Below, piece after piece: positions 17,654 through 26,990 of a stretch of 64,000 nucleotides of DNA. The notes under the pieces were generated by a model, which was not told the DNA's origin, ran no database searches, and saw nothing but the letters and a program-made list of their open reading frames with translations. The stretch is taken from positions 505,062 through 569,061 of the forward strand of contig NZ_JBPZGY010000002.1 in the NCBI RefSeq assembly GCF_051857535.1, given 5' to 3'. The position numbers and the translations under genes are program-made. Source of the stretch: Roseateles_B sp051857535. Lineage in GTDB: Bacteria; Pseudomonadota; Gammaproteobacteria; Burkholderiales; Burkholderiaceae_C. Numbering within the stretch: position 1 is the first letter of the stretch; the number at the start of each line of letters is the position of its first letter.

Positions 17654-19483
17654 ATGAGCAAGCAAATGAAGACCGCGCTGAAGGGCGCTTTCGCCCTGGC
17701 TGCCGTCACCGTGGCTGTGCAAGCCATGGCCGCCAGCCGTGAAGAGCTGAATCTGCAGGTCAGCAATGGGCAGAACGCCCTGCGCGCGTCCGGCAATGGT
17801 CAGTCCAACGCCGCTGCTGCCCTGGGCCTGGCAGTCGACGAGCTGAAGTCCGTTACCAGCAAGACCTATGGCAGCGGCCGCGTGGTGACCCGTCACCAGC
17901 AGATGTTCCAGGGCGTGCCTGTCTGGGGCGAGGCCATTGTTGAGCATAACGATGGTGCCACCAGCAGCTTCTCCGGTGCCCGCATCCGCAACATCACCGA
18001 CGACCTGGCCCATGGCCGCCCCACCCTGAACCCGACCGCCGTGCTGGCCCAGATGAAGGCCCAGGCCCGTGCAGCCGGCCAGGCTGACAACGAGCAGGCC
18101 AAGCTGTACGTCAAGCTGGACGACAGCGGCAAGGCCCGCCTGGTCTACCACGTCAGCTTCCTGACCGGCCACGCCATCGGCAAGCCCGAGCGTCCCAACT
18201 TCCTGGTCGACGCCAACACGGGTGAAATCCTGCAGCGTTGGGAAGGCATCCACCACGCCAACGGCACGGGCCCTGGCGGCAACCAGAAGACCGGCCAGTA
18301 CGAGTACGGCACCACCGCTGGCAAGGGCTACCTGGACGTCACGCAGAGCGGCTCTACCTGCTCGCTGAACAGCACCAACGTCGCCACCGTCAACCTGAAC
18401 GGCGGCACCTCGGGCTCCACCCCGCACAGCTTCACCTGCCCCCGCAACACGGTGAAGGCCATCAACGGCGCCTACTCGCCGATGAACGACGCCCACTACT
18501 TCGGCAACGTCATCTTCAACATGTACACCGGCTGGCTGGGCGTCCGCCCCATCAGCCAGAAGCTGCTGATGAAGGTGCACTACAGCTCCAGCTACGAGAA
18601 CGCCTTCTGGGACGGCTCGGCCATGCACTTCGGTGATGGCGCCACGACCTTCTACCCGCTGGTCTCCCTGGACGTCGCCTCGCACGAAGTCAGCCACGGC
18701 TTCACCGAGCAGAACTCCGGCCTGGTGTACTCCGGCATGTCCGGCGGCATGAACGAAGCCTTCTCCGACATGGCCGGTGAAGCTGCCGAGTACTACATGA
18801 AGGGCTCGAACGACTGGAAGGTCGGCTACGAGATCTTCAAGGGCACCGGCGCGCTGCGCTACATGGACGATCCCACCAAGGACGGCCGCTCCATCGACCA
18901 CGCCAGCAAGTACACCAGCGGCCTGGACGTGCACTACAGCTCGGGCGTCTACAACAAGGCCTTCTACCTGCTCGCCACCAAGGCTGGCTGGAACACCCGC
19001 AAGGCCTTCGAAGTCTTCGCTGATGCCAACCGCCTGTACTGGACGGCCAACAGCACCTTCAACGCCGGCGCCTGCGGCGTGGAAAAGGCTGCCACCAGCC
19101 GCGGCTACACCACGGCTGACGTCACCGCTGCCTTCAGCGCTGTCGGCGTGAGCTGCTCGGGCACCGGCACCACCGCCACCCCGCTGACCAACGGCGTCGC
19201 CGTGACCGGCATCAGCCTGGCTACCGGCGCTTCCAAGCTCTACAGCATCGTGGTTCCGTCCGGCAAGGCCAGCCTGACCATCAAGCTGTCTGGCGGCACG
19301 GGTGATGGCGACATCTACGCCCGCATGACCACTGCTCCCACCACGACTTCCTACACCAAGAAGTCTGACGGCAGCACCAACACCGAGACGATCACCTTCA
19401 CCTCGCCGGCTGCTGGTACCTACTACATCCTGGTCAACGCTTACTCCACCGTGAGCAGCACCAGCCTGAAGGCCACGTACTGA
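17654..19483 (+). CDS. secreted M4 (thermolysin-like) metalloprotease with PPC domain
   Basis: A 609-aa pre-pro-protease. The signal peptide covers residues 1-25 (FALAAVTVAVQAMAAS). The FTP/PepSY-type propeptide covers about 30-200 (TRHQQMFQGVPVWGEAIVEH). The M4 catalytic domain covers about 205-505: the zinc motif HEVSH lies at 344-348, the third ligand Glu in NEAFSD at 368, and the proton-donor His in DVHYSSG at 427. The last 100 residues are a bacterial pre-peptidase C-terminal (PPC) domain, usually removed on maturation. Enzymes of this type leave the cell by type II secretion, and a gsp operon lies 33 kb away. The start is fixed by the signal peptide. Confidence 0.93.
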   Translation: MSKQMKTALKGAFALAAVTVAVQAMAASREELNLQVSNGQNALRASGNGQSNAAAALGLAVDELKSVTSKTYGSGRVVTRHQQMFQGVPVWGEAIVEHNDGATSSFSGARIRNITDDLAHGRPTLNPTAVLAQMKAQARAAGQADNEQAKLYVKLDDSGKARLVYHVSFLTGHAIGKPERPNFLVDANTGEILQRWEGIHHANGTGPGGNQKTGQYEYGTTAGKGYLDVTQSGSTCSLNSTNVATVNLNGGTSGSTPHSFTCPRNTVKAINGAYSPMNDAHYFGNVIFNMYTGWLGVRPISQKLLMKVHYSSSYENAFWDGSAMHFGDGATTFYPLVSLDVASHEVSHGFTEQNSGLVYSGMSGGMNEAFSDMAGEAAEYYMKGSNDWKVGYEIFKGTGALRYMDDPTKDGRSIDHASKYTSGLDVHYSSGVYNKAFYLLATKAGWNTRKAFEVFADANRLYWTANSTFNAGACGVEKAATSRGYTTADVTAAFSAVGVSCSGTGTTATPLTNGVAVTGISLATGASKLYSIVVPSGKASLTIKLSGGTGDGDIYARMTTAPTTTSYTKKSDGSTNTETITFTSPAAGTYYILVNAYSTVSSTSLKATY

Positions 19484-19510
19484 TCGGTCAAGATCTCTAC
19501 GCGGAGTGAG

Positions 19511-19539
19511 GACGCCGGGCGAGAGCCCGGCGTCTTTTT
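19511..19539 (+). terminator. terminator after the M4 protease gene
   Basis: Perfect 10-bp inverted repeat GACGCCGGGC / GCCCGGCGTC around a GAGA loop, followed by TTTTT, 27 bases after the stop codon. Confidence 0.92.
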
Positions 19540-19589
19540 ACTTTCAGGGTAGGTGGCTGCATGCCGCGGCCTCGCTGCAAGGCCCAAGA

Positions 19590-19619
19590 AAAAGGCCCTC
19601 GATTGCTCGAGGGCCTTTT
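19590..19619 (-). terminator. terminator of the TonB-domain gene, likely bidirectional
   Basis: Perfect 13-bp inverted repeat AAAAGGCCCTCGA / TCGAGGGCCTTTT with a 4-base loop. Read on the minus strand it follows the stop codon at 19644 and ends in a T-run; the plus strand also ends in TTTT, so it can stop transcription from both sides. Confidence 0.88.
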
Positions 19620-19643
19620 CACTTGCGGGATGCGAGGGCAGGC

Positions 19644-19979
19644 TCAGTCGTCGTTCTTGAAGACCAGCTTCACCTCGTGGGTCTGCTTCTCGCCACCGGC
19701 TTCGAAGCGCCAGTCCATCAGTGCCGTAGTTACGGCGCGATCAAAGACGCGGCGCGGCTCGGCTTCGATGATGTCCACGCCGGACACCTTGCCGTCAGCC
19801 TCGATGCTCAGCTTGGCCTTGACGGTGCCGGCGCTGATGCCCTTCTGGGCCGCCTCACGGGGGAACTCCGGAGCGACCTTCTTGATCAGCTTGGGGGATG
19901 CCTGGGCGCCGAAGGCCAGCAGCAGGGCGGCGATGGCCGGGAGGAACTTGGCGCTGAGGGACAGGGGGTTCTTCGTCAT
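19644..19979 (-). CDS. stand-alone TonB C-terminal domain protein
   Basis: A 111-aa exported protein. Residues 1-27 form a signal peptide (PAIAALLLAFGAQA). The rest is a TonB C-terminal domain (VAPEFPREAAQKGISAGTVK, then AVTTALMDWRFEAG), the part that grips the TonB box of outer membrane receptors. The usual N-terminal membrane anchor joined by a long Pro-rich spacer is absent, as are exbB/exbD genes, so it cannot act as a normal energy transducer. It may be a periplasmic accessory. It sits 43 bp from the MCP gene and shares its strand. Confidence 0.82.
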   Translation of the reverse strand: MTKNPLSLSAKFLPAIAALLLAFGAQASPKLIKKVAPEFPREAAQKGISAGTVKAKLSIEADGKVSGVDIIEAEPRRVFDRAVTTALMDWRFEAGGEKQTHEVKLVFKNDD

Positions 19980-20021
19980 GTGATTTTCTGGAGAGCGACT
20001 GCGGGAAAAGGGGGGAGGGAC

Positions 20022-21566
20022 TCAGGCGCGGAAGAATCCAACCGCGCTGAGCAGGCGGCTGGAGCTGTCGCGCAGGGCTTCGGTGGAGCGGCTGAGCTCG
20101 TCGACCAGGGTGGAGTTCTGCTGCGTTGCACGGTCCAGCTCGTTCATGGCGCCGTTCACGACGCCCACGCCGCTGGCCTGCTCCTGGGCCGAGTGCGAGA
20201 TCTCCTCGATCAACTGGCCCATGTTGTTGACTTCATCGACCACGCTGCGGATCGTGGCGCCAGCGTTGTTCACCAGGGCCGTGCCGTTCTCCACCTTGAC
20301 GGAGGATTCCTGGATCAGCACCTTGATCTCCTTGGCGGCCTGCGCACTGCGCGAGGCCAGGGCGCGGACCTCAGAGGCCACCACTGCGAAGCCCTTGCCA
20401 TGGTCACCTGCACGTGCCGCTTCCACGGCGGCGTTGAGGGCCAGGATGTTGGTCTGGAAGGCAATGCCGTCGATCACGCCGATGATGTCGCCGATCTTGC
20501 GCGAGCTGGTGCTGATCTCTTCCATGGTGGATACCACCTGGGCCACCACCTGGCCGCCGGCCGAGGCTGACTGACGGGCCTTGCCGGCAATGCCGGCGGC
20601 CTTGCGGGTCAGCTCGCTGGCGCCAGTGAGGTTGGCGGCGATCTGTTCGACCGAGGCCGCCGTGTTCTGCAGGCTGGCCGCCGAACGCGCGGTGCGGTCC
20701 GAGAGGTTGCCGTTGCTGTTGGCGATGGCGCTGGAGTTCTGCGCCACCTCGCCCGCGGCTTCAGAGACGCTGCTCACCACGCCGGACAGCGCTTCCTGCA
20801 TGTCCTGCATGGCCTGGAGCATCTGGCCCAGTTCGTCCTTGCCGCTGGCCTGGATGCGGTACGACAGATCACCCGAGCTGATGGCCTGGGCGGCGTCCTT
20901 GGCCTGACGGGCCGGCACGATGATGGAGCGCGAGATGGCCACGCCGCCACCGCCGCCGATCAGCACGGCCACCAGCACCAGCACCGCGGTGATGGCCACT
21001 GAGCGGCTGGCCAGCGCCGAGCCGGATTCGGCCAGCGAGCGGGCGCTCTCGAACTTGGCCTCGACCAGGCTTTTGAGACCTTCCTGATAGGCCTGCTGGG
21101 CCGGGCGCACGTCCGTGATCAGGCTCTCGCGGGCCTCGTCAGGGCTGCCGTCGGCCTGCACCTTGAGGAACTTGCTCACCGAGGCCAGGAAGCGGCCCTG
21201 GCGGTCCTTGACCTGGGCCACGATGTCACGCTCCTTGTCGTCGTCAACCTGGGCCTGCAGCTCGGCGAGGTGCGTCTCCAGGGCCTGCATTGCGCCGTCA
21301 ATGGCGGCCTTCTGCTTCTTGATCTGGCGGGCTTCGTCCAGCAGCAACAGGTCACGCGAGGCGCGGGCGATGACGTTGACGTCGCTCTCCAGCGCATTGG
21401 CTGCGGCGATCTTGACCAGGCTGGAGTTGGCCGTGCGGTCCAGGTCCTTGGCCAGATGGTTGGCATTGGCCGCTCCGTAGGCGCCAATGGCCATGAGCAG
21501 CAGGATCAGCAGCGCGTAGCTCACGGCCAGACGCTGGCCGATGCGCAAGTGGGACAGGAATTGCAT
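20022..21566 (-). CDS. methyl-accepting chemotaxis protein
   Basis: A 514-aa inner membrane receptor. TM1 covers about residues 10-32, a four-helix-type periplasmic sensor about 35-188 (ANHLAKDLDRTANSSLV), and TM2 about 190-210. HAMP runs to about 265 and the cytoplasmic coiled coil follows, with the conserved hairpin tip near 362-390 (DGIAFQTNILALNAAVEAAR). No C-terminal CheR-tethering pentapeptide is present (the end is AVGFFRA). The sensor domain type gives no clear ligand. ATG at 21566 is used; the TTG just before it is less likely. It precedes the TonB-domain gene, perhaps as an operon. Confidence 0.94.
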   Translation of the reverse strand: MQFLSHLRIGQRLAVSYALLILLLMAIGAYGAANANHLAKDLDRTANSSLVKIAAANALESDVNVIARASRDLLLLDEARQIKKQKAAIDGAMQALETHLAELQAQVDDDKERDIVAQVKDRQGRFLASVSKFLKVQADGSPDEARESLITDVRPAQQAYQEGLKSLVEAKFESARSLAESGSALASRSVAITAVLVLVAVLIGGGGGVAISRSIIVPARQAKDAAQAISSGDLSYRIQASGKDELGQMLQAMQDMQEALSGVVSSVSEAAGEVAQNSSAIANSNGNLSDRTARSAASLQNTAASVEQIAANLTGASELTRKAAGIAGKARQSASAGGQVVAQVVSTMEEISTSSRKIGDIIGVIDGIAFQTNILALNAAVEAARAGDHGKGFAVVASEVRALASRSAQAAKEIKVLIQESSVKVENGTALVNNAGATIRSVVDEVNNMGQLIEEISHSAQEQASGVGVVNGAMNELDRATQQNSTLVDELSRSTEALRDSSSRLLSAVGFFRA

Positions 21567-21871
21567 CAAGTGACCTCAGAAACGTCGATCCAGACCGGCT
21601 TGCGCCTGCCAGGGCGCCAGGCGTGCTGGCGCGGGGCGCGCGTCCTGCGTCGGGCATGCCTTCGATGGGGAAGGCCGCCTGACGAGGCAGCGAACTCGGT
21701 CGCCGCTTCCGGTCCCGGCTCCGTGGAGCAGGCCGGAAAACGGCAGCGCGAAGTGTCAGCGCTCGGTCAGTTTTTTGCTCAGCACAAGCGGGCATCGGCG
21801 TGAACGAATCCGCGCCAAACCGCCGCAATACCACTTCGCGCGCCTGCCCAGTGGACGGCTGGCGTTGAGGT
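21567..21871. other. intergenic region upstream of the MCP gene
   Basis: A 305-base stretch between the start of the MCP gene and the end of the cytochrome genes, all on the minus strand. I looked for a flagellar sigma-28 type promoter on the minus strand and did not see a convincing one. Apart from a T6 tract near 21770, no structure was recognised. Confidence 0.5.
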
Positions 21872-23167
21872 CTAGGGGTTTGTGCCCATGTCGTTGGTCA
21901 GGGCCTGGACCTGTCTTGCGCTGAGCGCGCCTGCCTGCTGTCCCCAGCTGTTGCGCACATGGCTGAGCAGGGCGGCCAATTGCTCGGCATCGAAGCTGCC
22001 CCCGAAGGGCGGCATGCCGAAGGGGCGCGGATGGCTGGGTGTGGCCGGCGCGAATCCGCCCTGCTGCACGATGCGCAGCAGATTGAGGGGCGAGGCCTGG
22101 TTCACCACGCGGCTGCCCTTCAGCGGCGGATAGACGCCCGGGCGCCCCTGGCCCTGCTCGCCGTGGCAGGACTGGCAGTGTGTCTTGTACAGCTCGGCTC
22201 CGAGCAGCCCCTGGGTGGACGCCTGCGGCGCCGGCTCGGTGCGCAGGTGCTGCGCCGTCTCCGCGGGCAGCGACTTCAGGTAGCCCGCCACGGCGGCCAG
22301 GTCCTCGGCGTGCAGGTGCCGGGTACTGCCCACCACCACCTCGGCCATGGGCCCTTGCGCGATGCCCCGCGGCGCGATGCCGTCGTGCAACCAGGCTTGG
22401 ATCTCGTCCTGGGGCCAGTCCTGCAGGCCGCCTTCGTCAGCGCGATGCAGGGAGGGCGCGTACCAGCCCAGGCCGCGCAAAAGCCCGCCATCGAAGCGAT
22501 CCAGGGACTGCGGTGCGCCCAGCGCGTTGCGGCTGCCATGGCAGGCATTGCAGTGGGCCAGGCCCTGGCTCAGGTAGGCGCCACGATTCCAGGCTGCGTC
22601 CCGGCGGGGGTCGGGCTCGAAGGAGGCCGGCCGGAAGTAGATGGCTCGCCACACGGCCAGCGCCGGCTGCGTGCCGTAGGGCCAGCGCAGGGCCTGTGGG
22701 CGCGGTTCCGCGCGCACGGGAGCCAGGGACTGCAGGTGGCTCAGCAGGGCGTCGCTGTCGGCCCGGCTGAGCAGGGTGTAGCTGGTGTAGGGAAAGGCCG
22801 GGCTCAGCAGGCGGCCGTCGCGGCCGCGGCCTTCATGCAGGGCACGCCAGAAGTCCTCGGGCGACCAGCGGCCCAGGCCGGTCTCGGCGTCCGGCGTGAG
22901 GTTGCTGCTGTAGACGGTACCGAAGGGCGTGGGGACCGCGCGCCCGCCGGCAAGCGGCGCACCCCCGGGGGCCGTGTGGCAGCCGGCGCAGTTGCCCACA
23001 CGGGCGAGGTAGGCGCCGCGCGCCAGCATCTCAGCGGGCGCAACCGCCGGTGGCGACGGCGGCAGGGGCGCCGGCCGGTTGGCCAGCCATACCCACAGGG
23101 CAAGACCTGACCCCGCGAGCAGCATGCCGCCGAGCAGTCTTGCGGCCAGGCGGATGCGCCGCTTCAA
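21872..23167 (-). CDS. triheme cytochrome c, dehydrogenase cytochrome-subunit type
   Basis: A 431-aa periplasmic electron carrier anchored by an N-terminal segment (LLGGMLLAGSGLALWVWLA). Three heme c motifs are seen: CAGCH near residue 55, CNACH near 205, and CQSCH near 335. The three-domain layout is that of the membrane-bound cytochrome subunit of alcohol, aldehyde or gluconate dehydrogenases, which passes electrons to ubiquinone or an oxidase; no dehydrogenase subunit lies beside it. The start is a TTG at 23167 with GGAG 8 bases before it; its TTGA overlaps the stop of the upstream diheme cytochrome. The open frame continues upstream, but that part lies inside the neighbour and lacks any domain. 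Confidence 0.85.
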   Translation of the reverse strand: MKRRIRLAARLLGGMLLAGSGLALWVWLANRPAPLPPSPPAVAPAEMLARGAYLARVGNCAGCHTAPGGAPLAGGRAVPTPFGTVYSSNLTPDAETGLGRWSPEDFWRALHEGRGRDGRLLSPAFPYTSYTLLSRADSDALLSHLQSLAPVRAEPRPQALRWPYGTQPALAVWRAIYFRPASFEPDPRRDAAWNRGAYLSQGLAHCNACHGSRNALGAPQSLDRFDGGLLRGLGWYAPSLHRADEGGLQDWPQDEIQAWLHDGIAPRGIAQGPMAEVVVGSTRHLHAEDLAAVAGYLKSLPAETAQHLRTEPAPQASTQGLLGAELYKTHCQSCHGEQGQGRPGVYPPLKGSRVVNQASPLNLLRIVQQGGFAPATPSHPRPFGMPPFGGSFDAEQLAALLSHVRNSWGQQAGALSARQVQALTNDMGTNP

Positions 23168-23895
23168 GGCAGATCTCCGCAGCGAAGGGGCAGCCGCTGC
23201 TCCGATGCGGGCGCGGGCTTGGCCCCTGCGGGAACGGGCTGCGCGGACAGCCAGTCGGCCAGGGCGCGGATGTCCTCGGGCTCGAGTCGGCGGGCGATTG
23301 CAGCCATGCAGTCGGGCGACTGCGAGCGGCGTTCGCCCTGGCGCCAGGCGGCCAGTTGGGCCATGAGGTAGTCGCGCGGCAGGCCCAGCAGGCCGGGAAC
23401 GCCCGGCTGGCGGCCCAGCAGCGCCTCGCCATGGCATTGCTGGCAGGCCGGCAACTGACGTTGTGCATGGCCTTGCCGGACGAGGGCCTGCGCCCGCTGC
23501 CGGTCTGCCGCCGCGAGTGGCCGCGACTGGGGCGGCGGGTAGGGCAGGTCCAGGCTCGCGAAGTGGCGGGCGATCTCCTGCAGATAGTCGTCGCTGAGCG
23601 GTGTCAGCAGGGTGTTCATGGGCCCGTACTGGCGGCGGCCATCGCGGAAGCTCAGCAACTGCTGGTACAGGTAGCCGGCCGGCTTGCCCGCCAGCCTAGG
23701 GTAGTAGCCGTCGCGCCCGGCACGGCCGTGGGGGCCGTGGCAGCCAGTGCAGGCCAGCAGGCGCTGGGCCATGCTGTCCTCGAAGGGGGCAGGCGTCGGT
23801 GCCTGGCCCAGGGCCTGGGTCGCGCAGGCCAGCAGACCCAGCACAGGCAGCGCCCGCCGCAGCAGCGCCTGATGCAGGCCCGCCATGGCCTGCAT
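23164..23895 (-). CDS. diheme cytochrome c4-like protein
   Basis: A 243-aa periplasmic cytochrome. A signal peptide ends near residue 30 (ACATQALGQA). Two heme c motifs (CTGCH near residue 49 and CQQCH near 153) fall in two similar halves, as in cytochrome c4, which feeds electrons to terminal oxidases. Each half keeps a distal-Met-like segment (GPMNTLL; SPDCMAAI). It lies in an overlapping three-gene string: its ATG shares a base with the yggS stop (TGATG), and its stop overlaps the TTG of the triheme gene. The tight packing suggests the two cytochromes work in one chain. Confidence 0.88.
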   Translation of the reverse strand: MQAMAGLHQALLRRALPVLGLLACATQALGQAPTPAPFEDSMAQRLLACTGCHGPHGRAGRDGYYPRLAGKPAGYLYQQLLSFRDGRRQYGPMNTLLTPLSDDYLQEIARHFASLDLPYPPPQSRPLAAADRQRAQALVRQGHAQRQLPACQQCHGEALLGRQPGVPGLLGLPRDYLMAQLAAWRQGERRSQSPDCMAAIARRLEPEDIRALADWLSAQPVPAGAKPAPASEQRLPLRCGDLP

Positions 23896-24593
23896 CAGGG
23901 CTTGGCCGGCCGTGAGCCGAAGATGGCCGAGCCGACTCTCACCAAGGTGGCACCTTCCAGGACGGCGGCTTCCAGGTCGGCGCTCATGCCCATGCTGAGG
24001 GTGTCCACGGCCAGCCCTTGGGTCTGCAGGCTCCTCAAGAGCTGAGCCAACTGGCGATGGGGCAGGCGCTGGTCATCGATGGTGTCGGCAGGCTCGGGGA
24101 TGGCCATCAGGCCGCGCAGCCGCAGTCGTGGCAGCCGGGTGATCTGTGCAGCCAGTGCCGGCACCTCCTGAGGGGGCAGGCCGCTCTTGCTGGCCTCTCC
24201 GCTGATGTTGACCTGCAGGCAGATCTGCAGCGGCGGCAAGCCCTCGGGGCGCTGCTCGGACAGCCGCTGCGCGATCTTCAGGCGGTCCACCGTGTGAACC
24301 CAGTCAAAGGTCTCGGCGACCACGCGGGTCTTGTTGCTCTGCAGCGGACCTATCAGATGCCACTCGATGCCTGCCCGCAGGTCTGCCAGGGCGGCGATCT
24401 TGTCCAGGGCCTCCTGCACGTAGTTCTCGCCGAAGGCCCGCTCGCCGGCCGCATGAGCTTCGCGCACCGCGGCGGCATCAAAGGTCTTGCTGACCACCAG
24501 CAGCCCGACGGTCGCCGCGGGACGGCCCGCATCCGTGCAGGCTTTGGCAAGCCGCCGGTGCACTTCTTGAATGTTCTCTTTGATCGTCGCCAT
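23895..24593 (-). CDS. yggS: YggS-family PLP homeostasis protein
   Basis: A 232-aa cytosolic protein that binds pyridoxal phosphate and helps balance vitamin B6 and amino acid pools; no catalytic activity is established. The PLP lysine lies in LLVVSKTF near residue 36, and the family motifs FGENYVQEA, WHLIGPLQSNK, VNISGEASKSG and LSMGMSADLEAA are all present. Divergence from pilT with only 26 bp between starts is a common arrangement in Proteobacteria, where yggS often neighbours pilT. It is the first gene of a string with two cytochromes. Confidence 0.95.
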   Translation of the reverse strand: MATIKENIQEVHRRLAKACTDAGRPAATVGLLVVSKTFDAAAVREAHAAGERAFGENYVQEALDKIAALADLRAGIEWHLIGPLQSNKTRVVAETFDWVHTVDRLKIAQRLSEQRPEGLPPLQICLQVNISGEASKSGLPPQEVPALAAQITRLPRLRLRGLMAIPEPADTIDDQRLPHRQLAQLLRSLQTQGLAVDTLSMGMSADLEAAVLEGATLVRVGSAIFGSRPAKP

Positions 24594-24619
24594 AATGGCC
24601 CACGCTATTCGCCCACACC

Positions 24620-25663
24620 ATGGACATCACACAACTGCTGGCATTCTCGGTCAAGAACAAGGCCTCCGATCTTCACCTCTCTGCCGGGCTGCCGCCCATG
24701 ATCCGGGTGCACGGCGACGTGCGGCGCATCAACGTCGAGGCGTTGGAGCATCGCCAGGTGCACGACATGGTGTACGACATCATGAACGACGCCCAGCGCA
24801 AGGCCTACGAGGAGACGCTGGAGTGCGACTTCTCCTTCGAGATCCAGGGCCTGGCCCGCTTCCGCGTCAATGCCTTCAACCAGAACCGCGGTGCCGGCGC
24901 CGTGTTCCGGACCATTCCGTCCAAGATCCTGACGCTGGAGCAGCTCAACGCGCCCAAGGTCTTTGCCGACCTGGCCCTGAAGCCTCGCGGCCTGGTGCTG
25001 GTGACAGGCCCTACGGGTTCCGGCAAGTCGACCACGCTGGCGGGCATGGTCAACCATCTCAACGAGAACGAGTACGGGCACATCCTGACCATCGAGGACC
25101 CGATCGAGTTCGTACACGAGTCCAAGAAATGCCTGATCAACCAGCGTGAAGTCGGCCCGCACACGCTGAGCTTTGCCAATGCCTTGCGCTCCGCCCTGCG
25201 CGAGGATCCGGATGCCGTGCTGGTGGGTGAAATGCGGGACCTCGAGACCATTCGCCTGGCCCTGACCGCCGCCGAGACGGGTCACCTGGTCTTCGGCACC
25301 CTGCACACCAGTTCTGCCGCCAAGACCATCGACCGTATCGTGGACGTCTTCCCCGCGGCCGAAAAGGAGATGGTGCGCGCCATGGTGTCGGAATCTCTGG
25401 TGGCCGTGATCTCGCAGACTCTGTGCAAGCTCAAGGACGGCAGCGGCCGCGTGGCGGCGCACGAGATCATGTTGGGCACCTCGGCCGTGCGCAACCTGAT
25501 CCGCGAGAACAAGGTCGCCCAGATGTACTCGGCCATTCAGACCGGCAACTCCCAAGGCATGCAGACCCTGGACCAGAACCTCGCCGAACTGGTGCGCCGC
25601 AATGTGATATCGCCGGCCGAGGCTCGGGCCAAGGCCAAGTTCCCGGAGAACTTCCCCGGATGA
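24620..25663 (+). CDS. pilT: type IV pilus retraction ATPase PilT
   Basis: A 347-aa hexameric ATPase at the base of the type IV pilus that depolymerises pilin and drives twitching. The N-terminal PAS-like domain (NKASDLHLSAGLPPMIRVHG) is followed by Walker A GPTGSGKST near residue 130, the Asp box (TIEDPIEFVHE), Walker B DAVLVGEMRD, the His box TGHLVFGTLHT, and the retraction motif AIRNLIRE in the form AVRNLIRE near 290. pilU follows 178 bp later on the same strand. The 26-bp gap to yggS means its promoter must lie partly in the yggS coding region. Confidence 0.96.
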   Translation: MDITQLLAFSVKNKASDLHLSAGLPPMIRVHGDVRRINVEALEHRQVHDMVYDIMNDAQRKAYEETLECDFSFEIQGLARFRVNAFNQNRGAGAVFRTIPSKILTLEQLNAPKVFADLALKPRGLVLVTGPTGSGKSTTLAGMVNHLNENEYGHILTIEDPIEFVHESKKCLINQREVGPHTLSFANALRSALREDPDAVLVGEMRDLETIRLALTAAETGHLVFGTLHTSSAAKTIDRIVDVFPAAEKEMVRAMVSESLVAVISQTLCKLKDGSGRVAAHEIMLGTSAVRNLIRENKVAQMYSAIQTGNSQGMQTLDQNLAELVRRNVISPAEARAKAKFPENFPG

Positions 25664-25841
25664 GGGCCCGGGGGCTCGACCGCACAGTCAGCAAGGCACG
25701 GCAAGCGGCGTCCTGCCGAGTTGGTCCCTGCCCCCGTGCCTGAGGCCGCAAGGCGAGACATTCCGTCACCCCTGAACCGCGCGTCCTGATGCAAGATGCG
25801 CGCCGCTTTGGCCCCTGGAGGGCATGGAAGGACATCCCAGC

Positions 25842-26978
<1,137 letters not shown>

Positions 26979-26990
26979 TCACCGCATCCC

